Assembly (NCBI GenBank): GCA_002105175.1
Contig: MCGE01000002.1
Location: 620,001-684,000 of the forward strand
DNA: 64,000 nt
Source: Absidia repens
Lineage: Eukaryota; Mucoromycota; Mucoromycetes; Mucorales; Cunninghamellaceae
Direction: 5' to 3'
The translations under genes were made by a program, and so were the position numbers. The notes below the pieces were generated by a model that was given only the letters and a program-made list of their open reading frames with translations, had not been told where the DNA came from and searched no databases. Each line of letters starts with the position of its first letter. Position 1 is the stretch's first letter. Positions 50,901 through 61,107 of this stretch are shown one piece after another.

Positions 50901-51156
50901 GAATGGATCTTCTGTTATTAATGCAGCTACTCCGACCACCTCCAACTCCAGCAAAACCAGTCAACAAAAACAACCAGCCAAGGGAACGTTACCTACCGAT
51001 ACGCCACCAACTATAAAGAAAAATGCTCGGCAAGAAACAACACCTGGAAATCAAGAACCCTTCCCCCTCTTGTGCCCTGTCCAAGATTCTCCGTTGACAT
51101 CCACCAATTTTAGCTATGCGGATATGCTGAAAAAGAAAGAAAACGGAACATCGTGA
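47945..51156 (+). CDS. La-motif RNA-binding protein, LARP4-like
   Basis: Seven or so exons, roughly 900-950 residues. A disordered acidic N-terminus (DDDNLEDEEDDYDEDDVEII) precedes the La motif, split over three exons: HPLQRQLEYYFSR|QNLANDTYL|VSQMDPELYVPI, then DYIVLTLRRSLVVTVDESG and RTTVILRELP. An RRM follows at once (EIKIFLQDMDSPPVKSIKNE, NMWYITFDSEDDALKVLYG, FKGQPVAARMKSE). This La-RRM unit resembles LARP4/4B more than LARP1, LARP6 or genuine La. The long C-terminus is Ser/Thr/Tyr/Asn-rich with an RGG-like patch (RRSTRGGRGRH) and ends SYADMLKKKENGTS. LARP4 proteins bind poly(A) and PABP and stabilise mRNA; that role here is inferred. I do not see a clear PAM2 motif. Confidence 0.85.
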
Positions 51157-51398
51157 TTCTCCTCCCTACTTCATTTCCTGTCCTGTATACTGTTTTTTTT
51201 TTTTTTTTTTTTTTTTTTCCCCATTCTATCCTCCCCCTATATTTCACTAGTCATTTAGTATATATATTCTTGTATTCACGCTCCTTTTATTTTTAAAACT
51301 CCCCAAAAATAAAATACGACGATCTTTTTTATTTTTCTTTCTGCTAGTTCCCACTTTTTTTACTTGATATTTTTTATGATCTATGCGATCTCAAGGTC

Positions 51399-52655
51399 AT
51401 GAATGGAATTGAAACAAGGAGAACATTTCAAAAAACGAATGCATCTTCCCTCTTACCGCTCACGACACATTTCAATCCAACAACAACAAAACGACATGAC
51501 CGATTATCTACTCAACACCATCCAAGCGCCGTCGCCGATGATAGAAGGATCCTTGGGTTGACGATGCAGCATTTATCCTTGGTTGTGCTTGTGATTCAGA
51601 ACAGTATCCTTGTGTTGGTAATGCGGCAATCACGACGACCTCCATTGTTGACCGAAGATGAAGACATTGATCCCTTATCAGCACTGGCGAACGACAATCC
51701 TCCCCCCATGTACTTAGCATCCACCGCTGTGTTTCTGGCCGAGGTGATCAAACTGGTCTGCTGTACTGGGGCACTTTACTATTATACAGCGACAACTCGC
51801 ATGGAAAAAGGACTAGGTTACTTTTTGAAACGTGGACTGTATCGCCAGGTGACTTGTTCGCATGAAGGCATCAGTGACGGTGGACGTGGTATCTTACTGA
51901 TGATGATTCCCAGTGGTCTTTATGCATTGCAAAACAACCTGCTGTATGTTGCTCTCAGTCACCTTGAAGCGGCTACTTTCCAAGTGACGTATCAACTCAA
52001 AATTTTATCAACAGCGATTTTTTCCATCTTGCTTTTGGATCGACGGTTGGGAAAACATCAATGGGTGGCCCTCTTCTTGTTGATGGCTGGCGTCACAATG
52101 GTACAACTATCCACATCAACAACGGTATCAACAACTACCATACAAGGGAAAAAGACAGGCACAACATGGATTGGTGTGATGGCTGTCTTGGCAAGTTGTA
52201 TCTCATCTGGATTTGCTGGCTGTTATTTTGAACGCATTCTCAAATCATCATCACCAACAACGACAACAACAACAGCAACGAGTGGTACGTGCTCGATATG
52301 GGTACGGAATATACAATTGGGAATATGTGGCTCCGTCTTTTCTTTTCTGGGCATGGTGATCTATGACCGACATCGCATCTTGGAAAATGGGTTCTTTCAA
52401 GGGTATAATGGTATGACTTGCTGGGTGATCATGAACCAAGCTCTTGGTGGATTGGTAGTCTCCATGGTGATGGTTTACGCGGACAACATTCTCAAGGCAT
52501 TTGCAACCTCTTTATCGATTATTTTATCTAGTATTATTAGTGTATATTTATTTGACTTCCAGCCTACTTATTCTTTTATTATTGGTACTTTTATTGTTTT
52601 ATTATCTACATATTTATATGGTCACCGACCTTCTTCAGTTTACAAACCCGATTGA
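51399..52655 (+). CDS. Nucleotide-sugar transporter (SLC35A / UDP-galactose transporter type)
   Basis: A single-exon ORF of 418 codons, unusual in this intron-rich window. After a hydrophilic N-terminus of about 50 residues there are about ten hydrophobic helices. Family landmarks are present: LVVLVIQNSILVLVMRQSR, FLAEVIKLVCC, IPSGLYALQNNLLYVALSHL, AATFQVTYQLKILSTAIFS, GFAGCYFERILKSS, VRNIQLGICGSVFS and ADNILKAFATSLSIILSSI. The best family match is Golgi UDP-galactose/UDP-GlcNAc antiporters (fission yeast Gms1 and animal SLC35A2/A3), which import the donor sugar in exchange for UMP. The exact substrate cannot be read from sequence. The ATG at 51399 is the first in frame; a later start would also keep all helices. 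Confidence 0.9.
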   Translation: MNGIETRRTFQKTNASSLLPLTTHFNPTTTKRHDRLSTQHHPSAVADDRRILGLTMQHLSLVVLVIQNSILVLVMRQSRRPPLLTEDEDIDPLSALANDNPPPMYLASTAVFLAEVIKLVCCTGALYYYTATTRMEKGLGYFLKRGLYRQVTCSHEGISDGGRGILLMMIPSGLYALQNNLLYVALSHLEAATFQVTYQLKILSTAIFSILLLDRRLGKHQWVALFLLMAGVTMVQLSTSTTVSTTTIQGKKTGTTWIGVMAVLASCISSGFAGCYFERILKSSSPTTTTTTATSGTCSIWVRNIQLGICGSVFSFLGMVIYDRHRILENGFFQGYNGMTCWVIMNQALGGLVVSMVMVYADNILKAFATSLSIILSSIISVYLFDFQPTYSFIIGTFIVLLSTYLYGHRPSSVYKPD

Positions 52656-53005
52656 TCAATAGTAATAAAAAACCTCTTTTATTTGTTTATGCAAGAAGTT
52701 ATCGTCACTATTTACATCATAATATTCATTTATTTATTTTGACATTTCTTCCCATGACTTTTGATGATTTTTTGTCTCTACAAAAAAGAGTATCTTTTTT
52801 TTTATAAATGCTTTTGGAACGGACCTCTCTTGTATCTTTCTAGGAAGCATGTCTTATTTGGGAAGCAAGTCATTGTCAAGAGGTAAAAAATATTTTTCTG
52901 ATGATTTCAGATTCCGCCGGCTGCGAAAATAGAGAAAACCGCGACGAACAATTGATTACTTCTTTATCCTCCTTATCCACCTTTTTAGCGTAGTAAGACT
53001 TCAAA
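52656..53005. promoter_or_regulatory. eEF2 promoter region
   Basis: 350 bases between the transporter stop and the eEF2 ATG. The left end carries an AATAAAAA signal for the transporter (about 52661). The right end has a pyrimidine-rich stretch (CTTCTTTATCCTCCTTATCC at about 52960) just upstream of the ATG, typical of translation-machinery genes. Confidence 0.5.
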
Positions 53006-56000
53006 ATGGGTAAGTTAATAGAAAAATAGACAAGAGTTAGTACTAGAATGTGATGAATTGTTATATGTGAATGGATGGATGGATGGATGGATGGATGGGT
53101 GGATATGAACCAGCTCTTACTAACTTTTATATCTTTTTTTTTATGTGAATCTTGCCTTGTTGTAATTATTATTCTATAGTTGTAAGTACTTTTTTATCAC
53201 ACATTTTTTATGATATCAATACAAGTGACCTTGAACTCACGTTATTCTTTTTTATACTTAGAATTTCACAGTTGACGAAATCCGTGGTTTGATGGACAAG
53301 GTGACCAATGTCCGTAACATGTCCGTTATTGCTCACGTCGATCACGGCAAGTCTACTTTGTCTGATTCTTTGGTGTCCAAGGCCGGTATTATCTCTGCTG
53401 GTCGTGCTGGTGAAACCCGTTTCATGGACACCCGTCAAGATGAACAAGATCGTGGTATTACCATCAAGTCTACTGCTATCTCTCTTTATTTCCAACTTCC
53501 TGATCCTGAAGATATCAAGGAAATCAAGGGCCAAATCACCAACGGTAAGAAAATCAATCTCCTCGTTCTCCTCCTATGACACAACTTGATTACTCATCAT
53601 ATGTAATTTTATATAGGTTCTGATTTCTTGATTAACATGATTGATTCCCCCGGGCACGTCGATTTCTCCTCTGAAGTCACTGCTGCCCTCCGTGTCACTG
53701 ATGGTGCTCTCGTTGTTGTCGACTGTATTGATGGTGTCTGTGTCCAAACTGAAACTGTCTTGCGTCAAGCTCTCGGTGAACGTATTAAGCCTATCGTTGT
53801 TATCAACAAGGTTGATCGTGCTCTCCTCGAATTGCAATTGGGCAAGGAAGAATTGTACAACGTAAGTTTTTTTTTTATTTGATAAGACTATTTTTAGTGA
53901 GTTACGTAAAACAGGGAAGTGTTGTTTTTCATGTGGACTCATTCTTTGACTTTTATTGGTTTATAGGCCTTTGCTCGTACTATTGAATCCGTCAACGTGA
54001 TCATTGCCACCTACCTTGATGAAGAACTCGGTGATGTCCAAGTCCACCCCGAAAAGGGTACTGTTGCCTTCGCCTCTGCTCTCCACGGTTGGGGTTTCAC
54101 TCTCCGTCAATTCGCTCAACGTTACTCCAAGAAGTTCGGTGTTGACAAGGAAAAGATGATGGTCAAGTTGTGGGGTGAAAACTACTTCAATCCCAAGACC
54201 AAGAAGTGGACCACCAAGTCTAACGATGCTGATGGTAAGCCTTTGGAACGTGCCTTCAACATGTTCATCTTGGACCCTATTTACAAGATCTTCGACTCTG
54301 TCATGAACTTCAAGAAGGATCAAGTGACCACTTTGTTGGAAAAGTTGGATATTCAACTCAAGGCCGACGAAAAGGATTTGGAAGGAAAGGCTTTGCTCAA
54401 GGTTGTCATGCGCAAGTTCTTGCCTTGTGGTGATGCTCTTTTGGAAATGATCTGTATTCACTTGCCCTCTCCTATCACCTCTCAACGTTACCGTGTGCCC
54501 AACTTGTACGAAGGTCCCGCTGATGATGAATGTGCTCTTGGTATCCGTGACTGTAACCCTCAAGGTCCTCTTATGCTTTACATCTCCAAGATGGTGCCCA
54601 CCTCCGACAAGGGCCGCTTCTACGCTTTCGGTCGTGTCTTCTCTGGTACCGTCCGTGCTGGTATGAAGGTCCGTATTCAAGGTCCCAACTTTATCCCCGG
54701 TACCAAGACCGATTTGCACATCAAGTCTGTCCAACGTACTGTCCTCATGATGGGTCGTGGTGTCGAAGCTATTGATGACTGTCCCGCTGGTAACATTATC
54801 GGTCTTGTTGGTGTCGATCAATTCTTGGTCAAGTCTGGTACCATCACTACCTCCGAAACTGCTCACAACATGAAGGTCATGAAGTTCTCTGTCTCTCCTG
54901 TCGTGCAAGTTGCCGTCGAAGTCAAGAACGCCAACGATTTGCCCAAGCTCGTCGAAGGTCTCAAGCGTCTTTCCAAGTCCGATCCTTGTGTCTTGACCTA
55001 CACCTCCGAATCTGGTGAACACATTGTTGCCGGTGCTGGTGAACTCCATTTGGAAATTTGTTTGAAGGATCTTGAAGAAGATCACGCTCAAGTACCTTTG
55101 AAGACTGGTGACCCCGTTGTCCAATACCGTGAAACCGTCACTGCCGAATCCTCCATCGACTGTTTGTCCAAGTCCCCCAACAAGCATAACCGTATCTACA
55201 TGCGTGCTCTTCCTTTGGATGATGAACTCTCCAACGCCATCGAAGCTGGTAAGGTCGGTCCCAAGGACGATTTCAAGGCCCGTGCCCGTATCCTCGCCGA
55301 TCAATTCAACTGGGATGTTACTGAAGCCCGTAAGATTTGGTGTTTCGGTCCTGATGCCACTGGTCCTAACTTGGTAAGTGATTTAGATATTTATATAGCA
55401 ACGAAGAAAAAAAACAAGGGAATACTCAATGATTTACTAACCTCTTTTTTTGTTAATTATATAGATGGTTGATGTCACCAAGGCTGTCCAATACCTTAAC
55501 GAAATCAAGGATTCTTGTGTTGCTGCTTTCCAATGGGCTACCAAGGAAGGTCCTCTTGCCGAAGAAAACTTGCGTGGTTGTCGTTTCAACATTTTGGATG
55601 TCACTCTCCACGCTGATGCTATTCACAGAGGTGGTGGTCAAATCATCCCCACTTGTCGCCGTGTCGTCTACGCCTCCGTCTTGACTGCCGCTCCTGGTAT
55701 CCAAGAACCCATGTACCTCGTCGAAGTCCAATGTCCCGAATCCGCTATTGGTGGTATCTACTCCGTCCTTAACAGACGTCGTGGTATTGTCTTCTCTGAA
55801 GAACAACGTCCTGGTACCCCCATGATGAACATCAAGGCCTACTTGCCCGTCAACGAATCCTTCGGTTTCAACTCTGATCTTCGTGCTGCCACCTCCGGTC
55901 AAGCCTTCCCTCAAGCTGTCTTCGATCACTGGCAAGCTATGACTGGCGACCCCTTGGAAGCCGGTAACAAGGTCTACGACATCATCCGTAATGTTCGTAA

Positions 56001-56058
56001 GCGTAAGGGTCTTGTTGAAGATATCCCTGGTCTCGACAGATACTACGACAAGCTCTAA
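53006..56058 (+). CDS. eEF2: Translation elongation factor 2
   Basis: GTPase that drives ribosomal translocation. Exons: 53006-53009 (ATGG), 53180-53181 (TT), 53262-53544, 53617-53861, 53967-55373 and 55465-56058, all with GT-AG introns. The joined start reads M-V-N-F-T-V-D-E, the conserved eukaryotic N-terminus. G1 is [10 protein letters not shown]3 is [12 protein letters not shown] and G4 is NKVD. The diphthamide loop reads [16 protein letters not shown], with the modifiable His before RGGGQ. The end, [12 protein letters not shown], is the conserved C-terminus. Length is about 840 residues, normal. Codon use is strongly biased towards C-ending and favoured codons, as expected for a very highly expressed gene; this bias also creates a 447-codon antisense ORF that is not a gene. 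A poly-A signal (AATAAA) lies near 56246. Confidence 0.97.
53069..53104 (+). repeat. GGAT/GATG tetranucleotide microsatellite in eEF2 intron 1
   Basis: About eight tandem GGAT units with one variant, inside the first intron. A TACTAAC branch-point consensus lies shortly downstream at about 53119-53125. Confidence 0.9.
53180..53181 (+). other. Two-nucleotide microexon (TT) of eEF2
   Basis: The sequence reads ...ATTCTATAG|TT|GTAAGTAC..., an acceptor and a strong donor two bases apart. The upstream exon ends ATGG (donor GTAAGT at 53010); the downstream exon starts at 53262 after TATACTTAG. Only ATGG+TT+AATTTCACA gives M-V-N-F-T. Skipping it gives ATG GAA TTT CAC AGT TGA, a stop after five codons. 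Confidence 0.8.
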
Positions 56059-57109
56059 ATGAAATACCTTTTTTCGGTGTTGGATTCTTTGGAATTGTTT
56101 GCCGGTTTATTTTGTTTATTTGTGGATACTCTTTTTATATTTTTTTCTTTTTTACTCTCATTATTCTTTTGTGTACACCTTCCTCCCCTTTATCATATTG
56201 AATTTTTTATTTTTAGATTACTTGTTTGAAATAGAAATTGTTATAAATAAATGTTTACTTTATCAATCATAGTTTGTTTTTGTCTATTGGCATATTGGAT
56301 TTAGTGGATCATGTCTTGATAGGATGTGTATTGAAATTGAATTCATATCTCTTGCGATTGTTGAAATTGGTTTACATTATTGGTGCAAATGGAATGGTTG
56401 ATGATTTTGTATTATATATTTTCTTAGCATATACTTGTACATGGTGTGTGTGTGCGTTCAAGGTCAACGGTGTCAATGAAGTGATTTGTGGGATGGAAAT
56501 TATGAAATGAAGAAGGTGCTAGGGGTGTTAGTTAGGCCAAATCGCTGGGTGCGAGAGAATTGAAAAGAAATAGCTTAACAATGCCATATGAGACATTATC
56601 AACTATTCAAGGTTTTTATTGAACTGACACAAAGGGATTATTATTTTTTATTGTACTGTAGAACAAGAATAACGGAAGGTAAATTGAGAGGAAACAACTC
56701 TATCATAGTGGCAAAAATATTACGAGGTGGAATTAAATATTTTACAATGACACAGTGAGCTATTCTATGATGTATGACAAACTTTTCAGCAGTAAAGATG
56801 GAGTGGAAAGGCATTGTGATAGTTGAACCAATAGAATGGAGGCACTACACTGCCATTCCTGAATGATGAGCGCTTCTGTGATAAAAAAAAAAAAAAGCAA
56901 AAGTGAGGCACCAGTCTGCCACTGTTGAGCGACGGAGACTGCTGTGGGGACTGCAGCTAAAAATAGAAAAGGTAAACCGCGCTGCCAATTGCTATTATAA
57001 AAAAACGGTTCCTTTGTTTGAATGGGGTGGAGAATCTTTATCAGAAAAAGAGAACCGCCATGCTGACTATGTTATATAGGGTTGGTGTAATCTCCCGCTG
57101 AAAAAAAAT
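56059..57109. other. Intergenic; 3' UTR of eEF2, then no gene recognised
   Basis: A T-rich 3' UTR with AATAAA near 56246. The following 850 bases have only short ORFs without domains (for example 56274-56510, hydrophobic, no similarity I recognise). An A run sits at about 56882. Confidence 0.5.
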
Positions 57110-57930
57110 CGTTCGAAAAGACAGGTCAAAAACATTTTAAAATCCGCCCACATGAATTTTAATTTCGCACTCCTTTTCTTTGCATTTTCCTTTCTCTTCG
57201 TTCTTTTTTTCTTCGTCATTCAACTTCACTGAGGTTATGATGTGCTTAGATTAGTGTCAGGACTAGTTAAGCAGGGTATTCAGGATAGGGATTACAACTT
57301 GCATGGGAAACCCTTTCATATTGGATTCAGGATTCAGGATCTAGGACTATCATTAGTTGGCTCTTTGAAGTCTTCATTAGCCTCTTTTAGTGTTAGTTTA
57401 TTCATAAATTGTTTCTAAATCTGAATAAAGGATGTATATTTTTACTTGCTTCACCACAAAATGTCTTATTAGTCGCTATCATGTCTTGTACAGTTAATTC
57501 CTTTATTATCATCGTGGCATTCTAGAGTAATGTTCAGTGTTGTGCTTCCATAAAAAAGGTGCCTTTTTATCAAGTCTTATATATTGTATTAGAGCCCTTT
57601 TTACATGCGTACATTTAGATAAGTTTTGATCACTATTCAAATATTACATTAGCCTCCTCATGCTACCCGCAATAGGTTCCATGTTACAATGAATTCCCCG
57701 TCTTTAGCTTAGTATTTATCCATACTACTTCAATAAAATGCACACTTTATTAACCGTCATATGGCTATCATCTAATGAACGAAGCAAATAATGTAGTTAT
57801 TTTACATGTGTCTATCAAACATGTACTCTTTAGTTCACCCATCTTGACTGCATTCCCCCCTCTCCTAGTTCCCTAGTCACTGATTGGCTGATCAAGGTCA
57901 CTACTATGATATGCTGCACCGTTCCCACTC
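57110..57930 (+). repeat. Dispersed ~1-kb repeat, copy R6
   Basis: Head (AAAATCCGCCCACATGAA, one base off the CACGTG seen in other copies) at about 57141, and CT-rich stretch ending GTCATTCAACTTC. The core, GCATGGGAAACCC at 57301-57335, lacks one G. AATAAA-bearing units follow near 57423 and 57733. The distal end merges into the motif array at 58070. Confidence 0.8.
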
Positions 57931-58069
57931 TCCCATTCATGTTAATCAAAATAAACCGTGCCTCAATGTAGCCTCACATGTAAAACGCTATAACCTCCAT
58001 CAGACTAGGCATAATGCATATATCCAGTTCATTATTTTCATTGAGTACGGTATCTATTCTCCAAGCCAT

Positions 58070-58350
58070 GCGAATTCCTTTTTAGCGCCCGTCAAACCCA
58101 ACACCTTTTCAGCATCCACCACAGGTGATATCATTCAGCGTTCATCATGGTCAATAACTTTTAGCATCAACCATAGCCACTTTTCAGCGCATGGTTGTTA
58201 CTATGGTCAACACTTTTCAGCGTCCAATTCTCTCAGTTTAGCTACTATAATTTTCTTTTAGCCTCATTTCTATTACAGCCTGCATAGCAGCAGCTCTCTT
58301 TTTAGGAACTAAAGCCAGCACTTCTTTCAGCATCTCCAATTCCTTTTTAG
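58070..58350 (+). repeat. Degenerate array of a TTTTCAGC(G/A)TC motif
   Basis: A short motif of the form ACTTTTCAGC(G/A)TC or TTTTTAGC(G/A) recurs about eight times at irregular 20-40 base spacing (for example at about 58078, 58108, 58136, 58160, 58181, 58214 and 58325). It directly follows repeat copy R6 and is followed by an interrupted A run (58362-58397). No coding sense. Confidence 0.55.
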
Positions 58351-58819
58351 AAGAGTAACAAAAAAAAAAAAAAAAAAAAAAAAACAAAAAAAAAAAGAGT
58401 GACAGGGTTCACATACGTTACATAAAAAATAATAAAACTGCGTGGAGACAAAAAAAAAAAAGAAACGGTTAAAGAATCACATTTTATTTCAGTATAATAG
58501 ATAGTCTACATGCTAATAAAAACTGTCACTACTATATCTAATCTACACGGTATATGATATTTCCATGTGGTGCATTATATAAGTCATATTGAGCCAAGCA
58601 AGCATGTTGCTTAAATCATAGATAGATAGAGTATCACTTAGCAAAACGCAAGCTACTCATTCGAAGACTATAGTCACTGAATGACGACTTGAGCCCATCA
58701 TCTATCACTATCCCGCGCCAAAAGCTCGCTGTCAACTAGTCAGCTTATCTCTATCCAAATCCAGGCAACCAAGCGCCCCTTATCATTCTTCATAAAGTAA
58801 TTTGAAGGGATGTACTAAA

Positions 58820-59000
58820 TCCTAGATCCAAAATGAAAGGGTTTCCCCATGAACTTTGTCATGTCCTTTTTCAAACCCCTCCAAATCTAATAAAAATCCC
58901 AGTCCATGATCACCAGATCCTTGGAGGACATTAATGCGGAAAAAAAAAATGGAAAGAAGAGAAGGAGTAAAAAAAATTAAAAAATTGACCCCATAAAAAA
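58820..59000 (-). repeat. Dispersed repeat fragment R7
   Basis: On the minus strand it shows the conserved core (TCATGGGGAAACCCTTTC, 58821-58852) and degenerate head-side sequence with a CT-rich stretch. The AATAAA units of full copies are not evident beside it, so it is a fragment. Confidence 0.65.
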
Positions 59001-59369
59001 TAAATTGAAATTCGGCCATTTGGTAAGAGCAACTTTTGGCCAGGGGAGATAAAAAAAAAATTGGCTGACTGTCTAACATAAACAGTTGTCAAGAGTGTCT
59101 TTCTTCATCCTTCAGAAGAAGACCAAAAAAAATGAAAACAATAACAAAGGTTACAGTACATATGCGTGTGATAATAAAATGAGTTTTATCATATATTAAA
59201 AAAAAATAAGGACCGTAAGGAAACTTAGCTAACTATTGGCCACCACTCGTTTTGCGTGAATCCAAGTCTTTATTCAATAAACGACACATTACAAAAAAAA
59301 AAAACCTAACTAACTTTAACTTCCGCTTCTTTGTCCCTCCGACTCTCTTTTTCAGACAGACCCCTGAGC

Positions 59370-59490
59370 AAACCACCGTTGGGCCCCAAGGGGCTGTCCA
59401 TCCTTTTTTTTTTCTCAATCGCTGCCCACCCATAGTGCCAAATCACAGAGTCTTCCATCAAAACCCACACTTCAGAAACTCCTTGTCACT
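59370..59490 (+). repeat. Second repeat family, copy A
   Basis: Shares with 60250-60360 the blocks GCCCCAAGGGGCTG, then 'gtgc.aaat', then 'atc.aaacccacactt' in the same order and similar spacing. No ORF conserved between the two. Confidence 0.6.
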
Positions 59491-59849
59491 CAGTAGCTAC
59501 ATAATTAATAGTCTTCACAACTTTGTTCTTCAATATACCCCACCACAATAAAATACACTGTAATAGCTGTTTTTTCACACAAACACATCCCTGTTTTCCT
59601 TTCTACGCACAAACTTATAGACTTGGTAGAAGAAACCTCCATAATACCCTATCCGTTTCTTTTCATATATATATATAGACACACTTTTTTTTTTCTATGC
59701 ATATGTAATACACATTCGATGAAGCTCATCATGTAAACGTACAACAGAGATACTAATTATAATAAAAAGAACATATTTATTCAGTCGTAGATATAAACAA
59801 TGACAAACTATTACTAAACTAATGAGTGCTAATCTACTGTTGTTCCCAA

Positions 59850-60060
59850 ATCCTTCATCCAAATTGAAAGCGTTTCCCCATGATGTTTGTTTTGCGTTTT
59901 TTAAAACGCCCCTAATTCAAGTTCTAACACTAATCCTAGATCGCCAGTTCCCCAATGAGCCTTGCCATCATATCATTCAGACTATCATGAAGGAAAAAAA
60001 TAAAAAAGAAAGAAAAAGAGAGGGAAGAAAAAGGGGACCAAAAAAAAAATAGAAAGCAAA
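59850..60060 (-). repeat. Dispersed repeat fragment R8, diverged
   Basis: On the minus strand it carries TCATGGGGAAACGCTTTC (59850-59883), a mutated form of the family core, together with 'gatctaggattagtgtt' and a CT-rich stretch on the head side. More diverged than the other copies. Confidence 0.55.
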
Positions 60061-60249
60061 ATGCGGAGCCTGAATCATCACTTTTTTTGTCAAAAAATCA
60101 AATAAACGGGCAATCGCCATAATTACCATATAGCATAATTCGTTTTATCTTCCAGTGGAAAGGCAGTTGCAACCACTACATAATCAAACTGTAATCTCTC
60201 CGACGCATTTCAAGTAAGCTATTATTTCAGCACACAAAAAACCCATTGA

Positions 60250-60360
60250 CGACGCGCTGAGCACGACGGTTGGACCCCAAGGGGCTGCCTACCAAAGTGC
60301 GAAATGGCGGAGGCTTTAATCCTATCCCATCGAAACCCACACTTTAACCAAAAACTGTGA
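60250..60360 (+). repeat. Second repeat family, copy B
   Basis: Carries ACCCCAAGGGGCTG followed by 'agtgcgaaat' and 'catcgaaacccacactt', matching copy A at 59370 in order and orientation. Flanked on the right by a run of about 36 A's at 60419-60454. Confidence 0.6.
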
Positions 60361-60418
60361 CACCCAGTAAATCGAAAGATGTCCAAAAGCTCCAGCGGAG
60401 CGCCATAGCGTTTATTTG

Positions 60419-60454
<36 letters not shown>

Positions 60455-60455
<1 letters not shown>

Positions 60456-61107
60456 AACGTACAAAGTGACGGAGAAGTCTATACGATCCTGAGGGCGGGT
60501 TTCGTACACACACAAGGGCCGAACAACGGAACGTTGATCTTGGCGGGTAAGTTCCGAAAATATCACTTAATGAAATGTAAAATGACAGGAGTATCCTATT
60601 CCATCAAAAATGTTCAAGTATGGTGGTGGCCTCCCCTCCCCTCGAAAAAAAAAGAAAACGCTCGTTGGCGGAACCTGAATTTGGGCGATCACTAATTTTC
60701 CAACGAACATCAACTGCAGTGGCACCTGAAATCTTATGATGGACTGGACGGAGCTGGACACATTAATAATAGTCGACATGATATTTCGTATAGTAGTATA
60801 GAGCATATAACTATAAAATGTATTTTGTGTGCTCATGAATCGCAGTTCTATGAGACGTAGTTTTCGACAAGGTCAGCATTTACAAGTTCTAAAATAATAA
60901 AGATAATCATCACAAAACAGAAGTCTAGGTAATAGGCAAATAGTATGAAGAAGGTATGATTGAATATTTATTAAAAGCAATGGGTAAAAGAAAACACATA
61001 AACAAAATAAAAAGTAGCTAAATAACAAATGAAGGGGAGTAATAAATAATAATTCTAAACTAAAGATAATAATGCTATGATAGGGGTAGGGGAGGGAGAG
61101 TATTTAT
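60455..61107. other. Intergenic, no gene recognised
   Basis: AT-rich; includes the presumed 3' UTR of the minus-strand barrel-protein gene. No coding signal beyond short ORFs. Confidence 0.45.

Noticed and set aside
53961..55304. 447-codon ORF on the minus strand
   Set aside because: Exact antisense of the eEF2 main exon; biased codon use in eEF2 keeps the opposite strand open. No domain in its translation.
56274..56510. 78-codon hydrophobic ORF after eEF2
   Set aside because: Lies in the eEF2 3' flank, T-rich composition explains the hydrophobic residues, no recognisable family.
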